From positions 1 to 64,000 of the forward strand of contig NZ_BQKC01000002.1 in NCBI RefSeq assembly GCF_022834715.1: 64,000 nt of DNA, in the 5' to 3' direction. Positions 43,802 through 50,744 of the stretch are shown here, in pieces; position 1 is the first letter of the stretch; the number at the start of each line of letters is the position of its first letter. Below the pieces are notes generated by a model. That model worked only from the letters and a program-made list of their open reading frames with translations. It was not told the origin of the DNA and ran no database searches. The DNA is from Granulimonas faecalis (GTDB lineage: Bacteria > Actinomycetota > Coriobacteriia > Coriobacteriales > Atopobiaceae). The position numbers were made by a program, and so were the translations under genes.

Positions 43802-44135
43802 TTACGGCGCTCGAAGGTTCATGGATGCAATCGGATCAATGAGTCTGCGAGTTCATATTCATTTTCATGTTGATGCACTTCAACGGCCCTTCTTGAACTC
43901 ATTTTGGACTCAGGGGGTCAAAGCCGTCGTCGTTGCCAACTTACACCGTCGTTTACCTGCGCGTTTTTGGAAACTCACTTGGGGTCGGCCGGAGTCTCTG
44001 AGTCCACGGCCACAGCAAAGCCGGTTACATGCGTTGCGCTTGAAGGCCATCTGGCACTCACTGCCTCTGGGGAAGGGTTCGAGACGGCGCCGTCGATCCG
44101 AAGTCACAGGACCACGGACCAAGGAGGACCGCCGG
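43802..44135. other. Non-coding stretch before the iterons
   Basis: No gene recognised. It contains further GAGTTCA/TGAACTCA half-sites (43849-43857, 43893-43900), suggesting that the protein encoded at 39188 may also act at the origin. Open frames on both strands lack coding character. Confidence 0.5.
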
Positions 44136-44560
44136 CCCATGTCGGGATCTTCAAGCCCCCGCCTCGACCCATGTCGGGATTCATTCCGGGCCATGTCGGG
44201 AAAAGGGGCCAGCACGAAGGGGGTCACACGGATCCGAAGGGGGATAACCGCTGGTAGAACCTTGTCGGGAAACACCCGAGGGACCTAGTCGGGATTCACC
44301 CGAAACAGAGGGGCCGACCTAGTCGGGAAGTAAGAGCCCGAGAGCGGAGGAGATGGCCCAGGTCTCCAGCCCCCCAGGTGAGACCTAGTCGGGAAATAGC
44401 CGTGAACAGGGAGCGCCACGCCCCGGGGAGCCACCGGCGGAAGAGGCGGCCGTCACCCGGAGGGGAAGGGAAACCAGTCGGCAACAAAGGGGAAAGGCAA
44501 CCTATAGGCGCAATTCCCGACATAGATACTGATAAGAAGATAGGGATAAGAGATTTGGAT
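44136..44560. other. oriV: Putative iteron-type origin of replication
   Basis: Seven direct copies of CCWWGTCGGGA occur at 44138-44147, 44169-44179, 44191-44201, 44261-44270, 44284-44294, 44318-44328 and 44384-44394 (boundaries within a base or two), plus one inverted copy (CCCGACATAG) at 44515-44524. Spacing is irregular (22-70 bp). An AT-rich stretch with GATA motifs (44520-44560) lies beside the inverted copy and could be the unwinding region. The array lies upstream of the initiator candidate at 44974. Origin function is inferred. Confidence 0.65.
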
Positions 44561-44679
44561 GGGCGCCCACCGGTTCGAGTCAGGGAAGGGGGGGGGGCGG
44601 GTGAGGGAAGCCGTCTGCCGACGTGGTGAATCTTCCGATGGGAACAGGTCTTAGGCCGCATGGATAACCGCTGGTAGAA
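44242..44679. repeat. 18-bp direct repeat flanking the origin
   Basis: GGATAACCGCTGGTAGAA occurs at 44242-44259 and again at 44662-44679, 420 bases apart and in the same orientation, enclosing four of the direct iterons and the inverted one. Confidence 0.8.
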
Positions 44680-44740
44680 GGCCGCTTTCCTCATCATCAT
44701 GTAAGATAAACCGAACCTGCGAATCAGCATTTCAATCACA

Positions 44741-44767
44741 ACGAGAATAACGTGTCGATATTCTCGT
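44741..44767. repeat. 9-bp inverted repeat, possible operator or small-RNA stem
   Basis: ACGAGAATA, nine bases, TATTCTCGT. It lies in the 300-bp leader between the iterons and the terminator before the initiator gene; nothing else is recognised in 44561-44880. Confidence 0.5.
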
Positions 44768-44885
44768 CCATGAGTGCACGGATTTGATATACGATATGGG
44801 CAGGGCAGGCAGGGGTGTCGGATCGTCCCTCCCGTTGCCTGCCAGGCGCCCAGGTCCTTCGGGACACAGCGTCGATCCATAAGAA

Positions 44886-44913
44886 AAAACCCGGAGTTGG
44901 CTCTCCGGGTTTT
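44886..44913. terminator. Bidirectional terminator ahead of the initiator gene
   Basis: AAAACCCGGAG, six-base loop, CTCCGGGTTTT: an 11-bp stem with A-run on the left and T-run on the right, so it can stop transcripts from both sides. If a rightward leader reads through it, it could attenuate the initiator gene 60 bases downstream. Confidence 0.8.
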
Positions 44914-44973
44914 CGAGGGGTGACGACCCAATTTGTGTGACAGCAAACTTCGTCAGCCCCAGAAAGAAAAACT

Positions 44974-46602
44974 ATGGCTATTATCACCTCTCCCTCAACG
45001 AAATGCAAGACCCACAACCCCGCAACCGGGTGCCCATCTCGCCGCACCCATGGGAGGAAGTCGCCCCGCCGCGGTCTGGTGGCAGACCAGGGGCTTGAGG
45101 TCGGGATGCGTGTCGTGGCACCGGAGGTCTCGGTCTACAGGCCGAACCTGGCCATCAACCACCACAACAGGATCGACGCATCCCTCGTCGCCGTCGTTGC
45201 CGAGGAGGCCCGGGAGCACCCGGAGACCCCCATCCTGTCGCTGCCCTCCATGCCCCGATGCGCCGTCAAGGCCCTCGACGCCATATCCCGCAGGGCCTGG
45301 GCCCTCTGGGCGGCGAAGGGGGAGTCCTGCGGCGGGGCCGACGCGTCCTTCACCGCTTCCCGGGCCGAGCTCATGGACGCCTGCGGCCTCAGCAAGGACC
45401 TCTACTACTCGGCCATCGCCTTCTTGGTCCTCTGCGGGTACATCGCGCTCTACAACACCGGCTACAGCGGGGGGCGCTGGACGTGCGGCAGGGTCGTCTG
45501 CCTCGTCGCCCCCGAGGTGGCCGGCGTCTCCTCCGACGACTACTCGTCGGCCGCCGCCTCCGCCATGGGCGCCGTCGATCTCGGCCGCGAGCCTGTGGCC
45601 GTGGACCCCGCCTCCACGGCCCGCAAGGCCCTCACCGACGCCGCCGGCGCCCTGTGGCGGGCCCGCGAGAGGCGCTGTGGCGCCCAGGCCATGGCGGGTC
45701 TCGGCGCCGACGCCCCCAAGAAGGTGGCGGACGCCATCGAGGCCCTGATCGGCGACGGCCTCATCCGCACCCCCGAGGATGCCGTGACCGCCTGGGAGCT
45801 CTACTGCGCCGACCAGGACCGTCAGGGGGTGGCCGTCGCCAAGACGGCCCATCTGATGAAATTCCTCGACATTTCCTGGCCCTTGGGCATCGTGCACTAC
45901 CTCTCCGTCGTCTGTCCCCCGGACATCTCCCCCGACTCCGACCGGGTGCTCGAGAGGGCGCGGGAGAGGGCGCGGGGGCTCGCGGCAGCCCAGCCGCGCC
46001 GGGACGACGCTGGTGGGACCGATGGCGACGGGGTCAAGGAACCGGCAAGCCCGTTCGCTGCGCCGCTGCCCGGGGAGGGGCCCTGCCCGGAGCACCCCCT
46101 CGACCCGTCGCTCGTCATCGACGGACGCGCCTCCGGGCCGATCTCCTACGAGGAGGTCCTCGCGGCCTCCTACTGGGTCTGCGGTTGCGGGGCCGTTGTC
46201 GCCAAAGACTTCTTCGGGTGGATGGAGAAGGATGGGTGGACCCGGAGGAACGGCACCGTCAAGGTGAGCCGGGCGAACCTCGTCGAGTCCGTTCACGAGT
46301 GCGCCCGCAGGGACCACGGGGTCCACAGCTTCTCACTCGAGCCCAAGGAGATGCTCGTCGTCCAGTACCCCGACCAGCAGGCCTACGAGGCCATGACCCC
46401 CAGGGACGGGCCCGCCGACTACGAGTCCTACAACCTCGACCTCAGGTCGAGGGTCGCCAGGAAGGCCATGGAGGCCGGTGTCTGGCCCGTCTTCGTTTCC
46501 GTCGCCCCGGATGCCTACCGCTCCGTGGACCCATGGTCCGCGTCCATGACCCCCGAGCAACAGGTCTCACAGCGCCATGCGATGGAGGCGGGGATCCTCT
46601 GA
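44974..46602 (+). CDS. Putative plasmid replication initiator
   Basis: 542 residues. Residues about 80-170 (MPRCAVKALDAISRRAWALW, then SRAELMDACGLSKDLYYSAI) look like a winged-helix DNA-binding domain of the RepA/DnaD type. A helical middle part (about 200-320) follows, and a C-terminal region with a CGCG motif (YWVCGCGAVVAKDFFG) that may bind zinc. Position directly downstream of an iteron array and AT-rich zone supports an initiator role. The ATG at 44974 has only a weak purine stretch upstream. No specific Rep family is recognised, so the call rests on fold pattern and context. Confidence 0.5.
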   Translation: MAIITSPSTKCKTHNPATGCPSRRTHGRKSPRRGLVADQGLEVGMRVVAPEVSVYRPNLAINHHNRIDASLVAVVAEEAREHPETPILSLPSMPRCAVKALDAISRRAWALWAAKGESCGGADASFTASRAELMDACGLSKDLYYSAIAFLVLCGYIALYNTGYSGGRWTCGRVVCLVAPEVAGVSSDDYSSAAASAMGAVDLGREPVAVDPASTARKALTDAAGALWRARERRCGAQAMAGLGADAPKKVADAIEALIGDGLIRTPEDAVTAWELYCADQDRQGVAVAKTAHLMKFLDISWPLGIVHYLSVVCPPDISPDSDRVLERARERARGLAAAQPRRDDAGGTDGDGVKEPASPFAAPLPGEGPCPEHPLDPSLVIDGRASGPISYEEVLAASYWVCGCGAVVAKDFFGWMEKDGWTRRNGTVKVSRANLVESVHECARRDHGVHSFSLEPKEMLVVQYPDQQAYEAMTPRDGPADYESYNLDLRSRVARKAMEAGVWPVFVSVAPDAYRSVDPWSASMTPEQQVSQRHAMEAGIL

Positions 46603-46615
46603 GGCTGCGGGTTCC

Positions 46616-46641
46616 TCCCGCGCGGCAACGCGCGGGAGGCC
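46616..46641 (+). other. GC-rich hairpin with GCAA tetraloop after the initiator gene
   Basis: CCTCCCGCGCG, GCAA, CGCGCGGGAGG: a perfect 11-bp stem closed by a GNRA loop, 14 bases after the stop codon. No U-tract follows, so it may protect or process mRNA rather than end it. Confidence 0.55.
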
Positions 46642-46738
46642 GCACCCGTGGGCAGGCCGACGGTCCGCCTGCGGCGCCCGTCCGGTGGGGGTCGCCCGAT
46701 GCGGCCGCCTTCGGGCGGACAGAAAGGCCGTGATCGCC

Positions 46739-46972
46739 ATGTTCGCAGTGATCAGCGTCATCGACGAGGACTGCACCGAGCGCGTGTGCCTGTGTGACTC
46801 CGAGTGCCGCGCCTACGACATCGCCCACCATATGAGCGTCCTCGAGGGGGTCCCCTGCAAGGTTGTCCGCACACCCTCCCCCTGGGGTGCCGCGAGGAAG
46901 GCCAAGGAGGCCATCCGCGGGCACCTCGACCGGGGCGTCTCCGGCGGAGGCGCCGTCGGGGGCCTCGCATGA
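46739..46972 (+). CDS. Small protein of unknown function
   Basis: 77 residues, mixed alpha/beta, starting ATG 46739 (GAAAGG about 11 bases upstream). It has four cysteines, two of them in RVCLCDSEC. No membrane segment. It overlaps the next gene by four bases (ATGA), so the two are coupled. Longer frames to the left lie in non-coding sequence. No family recognised. Confidence 0.55.
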   Translation: MFAVISVIDEDCTERVCLCDSECRAYDIAHHMSVLEGVPCKVVRTPSPWGAARKAKEAIRGHLDRGVSGGGAVGGLA

Positions 46973-47247
46973 GCGCCCAGGACAACCCCTGGGGGCTCGT
47001 CGCCGGGCACACCGAGGAGACCGAGGTGTGGCTCGGCTTCTGGCACTCCGACACGCTCCACCCAGACCACCTGCTCTGCGTCTGTTCCTCCCGCAGCCTC
47101 GCCGGGGGGTCCCGCACGACGGTGGCCCTCGAATGCGACGGCGACGGGGCCCTCATCGGCCCCATCGGTCCCCGGTCCTTCCTGGAGGACCGCGACGAGG
47201 CCGTCGGCCAGGTGCTCCGCGACGTCTCCCTGCTCCCAGGGGTCTGA
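46969..47247 (+). CDS. Small protein of unknown function, coupled to its neighbour
   Basis: 92 residues, beta-rich in the first two-thirds (EVWLGFWHSD, LLCVCSSRSL, TVALECDGDG), ending in a helix. Starts within the stop codon of the previous gene. No transmembrane segment or recognised motif. Confidence 0.55.
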   Translation: MSAQDNPWGLVAGHTEETEVWLGFWHSDTLHPDHLLCVCSSRSLAGGSRTTVALECDGDGALIGPIGPRSFLEDRDEAVGQVLRDVSLLPGV

Positions 47248-47328
47248 GGGGAGGTGCCGCGGAGACCCCCCTATGGAAGCGCACCCATGGGCCGCGGCGG
47301 GCGGCGTCGGCGGGTTCCGCGGAATCGG

Positions 47329-47341
47329 GACGGACGGGACG
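47329..47341. promoter_or_regulatory. Orphan copy (f) of the transfer-operon element
   Basis: The minus strand reads CGTCCCGTCCGTC, a full match to CGTCCYGTYYGTC, but unlike the other copies it faces a rightward gene. The plus-strand start at 47501 is 160 bases to the right. It may be a two-way binding site, may drive an antisense transcript, or may be chance. Confidence 0.3.
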
Positions 47342-47433
47342 AGTTTCGAGGCCCCTTTCGGGACGACACCCGCCCTACCTGCGGTCTTCCTGCCGCCGTC
47401 CCCTTCGACCTCTGAAAAGATTCCAAAAGACGA

Positions 47434-47526
47434 ATGAGCGGGCCTCCCGGGGTGAGGAAATTGGGCTGTCTGAAGACGCCGCGACCACCCGGGAGGCACC
47501 ATGCTCACATTCGCCAGGACCGATGA
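47434..47526 (+). promoter_or_regulatory. Leader ORF and ribosome-site-masking hairpin before the next gene
   Basis: GCCTCCCGGG (47442-47451) is the exact complement of CCCGGGAGGC (47488-47497), which contains the GGGAGG ribosome-binding site of the ATG at 47501. Pairing would hide that site. A 30-codon frame starting at ATG 47434 runs through both arms and ends at 47526, inside the gene. This arrangement resembles translational attenuation; whether the leader is translated is unknown. Confidence 0.45.
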
Positions 47527-49513
47527 GTACCGGGGCTCCGAAAGAAGCATCTGCTATCTCCTGACCAGGACCCACGGGGCCCCGGCCGGTGCCCTGTCGC
47601 CGAAAGGGGTCGTGCCCGGCCCCTCGGTCACCGACGGCGTGTCCTACGCGCGCCAGCTGGCCGCGGACGATGAGGGAGAGCGCTGGCTCGCCGGGCTGGC
47701 CGGGGCCGCCACATCGCCGGAGGCCGACGTGTGGGTGCTCTCCGGAGGGGAGGCTCACCTCGACACGCCCCGGGGCGTCGTGGCCGGCATCCTCCAGGCG
47801 CGCGGACTTCCCACCCCGGGCATCGACTCCGACATGAGGTACTTCGGCCAGGTCTACGACAGCGAGCGCGCCCGGGTCCACTCCATCGGCGAGGTCTTCG
47901 GCCATGGGGTACCGCAGGACCGGGGGCCCGCGGCGGCGCCGAAGGTCCGAGCCCGGACTGCCCCCGAGCCCACACCGGCCCCGCCGTCGACGTCCGCGAC
48001 CCCCTCGGCCACCCCCGAGTCGGAGGCGGTCTCCCGGACCGCTGAGGCCGCGGTCAAGGCGCCCCGCCGGTCCCGCGACGACTACGACCCGAGGTCCACC
48101 ATCCACTCGTCCCCCGTGGCCGTGGAGGTCCCCGGCCACGGGACCATGAGCTTCCCGACCGTGGGCCATGCCTACATGGCGGTCATGCACCCGACGGCGG
48201 CACCCCAGATCTTCGCCATCGCCTGCGACGGCGGGTCGCCGGAGGTGCTCTACGGGGACCGGGAACTCGTCCGGCGGCACCCCACCCCCGAAGGGATGGA
48301 CCCCGCGGCGGTCATGGGCAACATCCTCTGCCTCCACGTGGAGCAGCACCCCGGCGAGGGGGAGCGCCTCCTCGCCGCCATGGACGCCGAGTTCCCCGAG
48401 AAGGGGTGGCTCTCGGTGCCGGGCCTCGACGAGGAGTCCTATCTGTCCGGCCCCGTGGCCCGGGCCCTCGCCCTTGCCTGCGGGACACCCCTCGACGGGT
48501 GCCTGGCGGAGGTGACCGTCGACGGGTCCCCCTGGACGGGCAGGCCGGACGGGCCGGCCTCCCAGGGGAGGTCTCCCGAAGAGGGGTTCCGCGCCATGGC
48601 GGACACCTGCGACGGGCCCTCAGTGTGCCTCGCCGCCCCCGAGGGGCGCGGCATGGTCCACAGCCTCTGCAGGGCCCTGTCGCCGGCAGCGGGGACCGAC
48701 CTCTCCCAGGACCGGACCTGGGGGTCCGTCTTCCGGGCGGCCTACGGGATGGTGGACGAGCTCGTCTCCTCCGGTGCCCGGCGAATCGTGGTCCCCTTCG
48801 GCCTCGGGGCGCCCCAGGCGGTGCTTGCCGCCGCCACCCAGCGCGTCCGGGATGGCCGTGCCCGCCAGGAGCCCCTGTGGGACTCCGTGGAGGTGGTCGC
48901 TGCGGCCCGGTCCCTGGACTCGGTGGAGTTCCTCGACTCGGCGGAGTCGGCTTTTTCCACCCAGGCTGCCGCGGGTTTCGCCAAAGACCAGCTCATGGCG
49001 GCGGATGCCGTGGTCTGGACGGCTCCTGCCCAGGCCTCGTGCAGGGACGCCACCCGGATGCTGAGGCGGGCCGTGACGTCCCTGTGCGACTGCGCCGTCA
49101 TCATGGCCCCTCCGGGCTCCCTGTTCGGCGAGTCCGACCTCTGGCGGGACTCGGCCGGGGCGAAAGAGGGGGTGGCGGCCGACACGAAAGCCGGCATCGG
49201 CACCCGCTGGTCCCTCGACGACATGGCCCGGCTCGCCCGGGTCATGAGCCACGGGGGCAGGGAGGTGGCCGTCGTGCCCAGCACCCTGGACGCCTCCGGG
49301 GCCCCGGTCGTCGACCCTTCCCGGGTCCGGGTTGTGGAGCCGGACGGCAAGGGGGCCGAGACCTCTGCCCGCGAAGCCGCCCAGGAGCGCTGGGACCGGG
49401 AGTTCCGGACGACGAGGTCCATCGAGATGGAGCGCTCCGAGCCCCGGGCCGCGTCATATGGCCGCATCCCCGCCGTGTCGGCGTCGAAGGGCGCGGACGT
49501 CGGCCTCGGGTGA
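47501..49513 (+). CDS. Large accessory protein with NADAR-like and SLOG-like regions
   Basis: 670 residues. Residues 1-130 form an unrecognised folded region, followed by a Pro/Ala linker. Residues about 205-300 contain SFPTVGHAYMAVMH, then GMDPAAVMGNILCLHVEQHP and LLAAMDAEFPE. The order resembles NADAR/YbiA domains, which act on ADP-ribose-type ligands. Residues about 370-600 look Rossmann-like (RIVVPFGLGAPQAVLAAA, then AADAVVWTAPAQAS and CAVIMAPPGSLFG), similar to SLOG/DprA nucleotide-binding folds. Such domains co-occur in nucleotide-based conflict systems. The assignment is by eye and remote. The start is fixed by GGGAGGCACC. First gene of the rightward accessory block. Confidence 0.55.
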   Translation: MLTFARTDEYRGSERSICYLLTRTHGAPAGALSPKGVVPGPSVTDGVSYARQLAADDEGERWLAGLAGAATSPEADVWVLSGGEAHLDTPRGVVAGILQARGLPTPGIDSDMRYFGQVYDSERARVHSIGEVFGHGVPQDRGPAAAPKVRARTAPEPTPAPPSTSATPSATPESEAVSRTAEAAVKAPRRSRDDYDPRSTIHSSPVAVEVPGHGTMSFPTVGHAYMAVMHPTAAPQIFAIACDGGSPEVLYGDRELVRRHPTPEGMDPAAVMGNILCLHVEQHPGEGERLLAAMDAEFPEKGWLSVPGLDEESYLSGPVARALALACGTPLDGCLAEVTVDGSPWTGRPDGPASQGRSPEEGFRAMADTCDGPSVCLAAPEGRGMVHSLCRALSPAAGTDLSQDRTWGSVFRAAYGMVDELVSSGARRIVVPFGLGAPQAVLAAATQRVRDGRARQEPLWDSVEVVAAARSLDSVEFLDSAESAFSTQAAAGFAKDQLMAADAVVWTAPAQASCRDATRMLRRAVTSLCDCAVIMAPPGSLFGESDLWRDSAGAKEGVAADTKAGIGTRWSLDDMARLARVMSHGGREVAVVPSTLDASGAPVVDPSRVRVVEPDGKGAETSAREAAQERWDREFRTTRSIEMERSEPRAASYGRIPAVSASKGADVGLG

Positions 49514-49537
49514 CGTAGAAGCGCGTGAAGGAGGCCC

Positions 49538-49882
49538 ATGACCGAAGAGACCAGCCAGAACGTAGGCACCGGGAAGGACCCGGTCGCGGCAGAGCTCGAG
49601 GCCTGCGCCCGGACGGCCCCGGGCCGAAAGTGCCTGCGCCAGGTCCTCCGCGCCTGCCCGACCCTGGCGGAGTCCCTGGCATCCCGCCACGGCTTCGCGA
49701 TGGGCACCGCGGGGAGCTGTTGGACCGCGGAGGAGGACGAGCTCCTCCTTGCCGCCGCGGCCCTCGGGATGACCTACAGGCAGATGTCGTGCATGACCGG
49801 CAGGAGCGCCCAGGCGGTGAGGCAGCGGATCAAACGACTTTCGAAGACCCGCCCCTTGCAGGCGCCCTTGGTCGGCGCCTAG
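49538..49882 (+). CDS. Myb/SANT-like DNA-binding protein, one repeat
   Basis: 114 residues. The C-terminal half (CWTAEEDELLLAAAALGMTY, then MTGRSAQAVRQRIKRL) has the three-helix Myb/SANT pattern with an early Trp and an acidic ED pair; the N-terminal half is helical. The ATG at 49538 has a perfect AAGGAGG site. Probably a small transcription factor of the accessory block, related to the multi-repeat proteins at 53.2-54.2 kb. Confidence 0.7.
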   Translation: MTEETSQNVGTGKDPVAAELEACARTAPGRKCLRQVLRACPTLAESLASRHGFAMGTAGSCWTAEEDELLLAAAALGMTYRQMSCMTGRSAQAVRQRIKRLSKTRPLQAPLVGA

Positions 49883-49909
49883 GAACCGTTCGGAGAGAGA
49901 GGAGAGAGA

Positions 49910-50731
49910 ATGGCCGAGACGATCATGAGGAAGCGGGGTACGCGCGGCCTCTGGATCACCCCTAGGGAGGCAAGGTCCCTCCTTGTCCCCGTCATCATCG
50001 GAGACGTCGACGCCGCGGCGGTATGGACGGGGACCGAGAGGGTCCACATCCTGTCCGCCGTCATCGACGGCAACGACGACGCCCACTCCATGGGGGCTCT
50101 GCGAAGCCTCTGCAGGGCCTACGGCCTGCCCCTCCCCGTCGCAGACGGGGCCCCGTCTGCCAGGGCGTGCCTGTTCGCCGAGCGCCTCGCGTTCTGCATG
50201 GACGCCCTGTCCCTGGACAAGAGCGAGGTCGTGCAGAGGACGGGCTTCACCCCCCAGGCGGTGGACAGCTGGCTTACCGCCTCCAGGCAGAGCCCCTGGA
50301 CCTCCTCCATGAACCGCATGGCCAAGACCCTGGGGGTCCCCCCGAAGGACCTCTACGAGAGCAAGACCCCCTCCCAGCGCCTCGTGAAGGACATCGTGAA
50401 GAGGGCCATGAGGGCATCGGGCCACACCGTCATGTCCCTGGCGGACCGCTGCGGCACCGCCCCGGCCACCATGAATGCCCTGATCGACGGCCGCTGCCCG
50501 GTCCCCTTGGGCACCCTCGATTCGATCTCCGGGGTTCTCGGTGTCGCACCCTCGGCCATGTGCGAGGGCATGAGGGACGTCTCCGGCGAGATCGAGCAGG
50601 CCGTCGCCGTCCTGTCCTCCCACGCCAGGCACCTCACGGGCTCCCAGGCCAACCGCCTGGCCGACGCCATGGATACCTGGTACCGCGTGAACGACGTGTC
50701 GGTCGTCTCGCTCGTCGGCACGGGTCTGTGA
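49910..50731 (+). CDS. Regulator with two helix-turn-helix domains
   Basis: 273 residues. Residues 1-70 are beta-rich. About 90-145 (LDKSEVVQRTGFTPQAVDSW) and 160-215 (MSLADRCGTAPATMNALIDG) each match a Cro/C1-type helix-turn-helix. Two such domains in tandem are uncommon in small regulators. The ATG at 49910 has a long GA-rich ribosome-binding site. It lies 13 bp before nrdD and might regulate it, but no operator is visible. Confidence 0.65.
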   Translation: MAETIMRKRGTRGLWITPREARSLLVPVIIGDVDAAAVWTGTERVHILSAVIDGNDDAHSMGALRSLCRAYGLPLPVADGAPSARACLFAERLAFCMDALSLDKSEVVQRTGFTPQAVDSWLTASRQSPWTSSMNRMAKTLGVPPKDLYESKTPSQRLVKDIVKRAMRASGHTVMSLADRCGTAPATMNALIDGRCPVPLGTLDSISGVLGVAPSAMCEGMRDVSGEIEQAVAVLSSHARHLTGSQANRLADAMDTWYRVNDVSVVSLVGTGL

Positions 50732-50744
50732 GAGAGGGTTCGTC

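Noticed and set aside
44296-44946. Leftward 216-codon frame across the origin
   Set aside because: It crosses the iterons and a terminator hairpin and shows no protein character.
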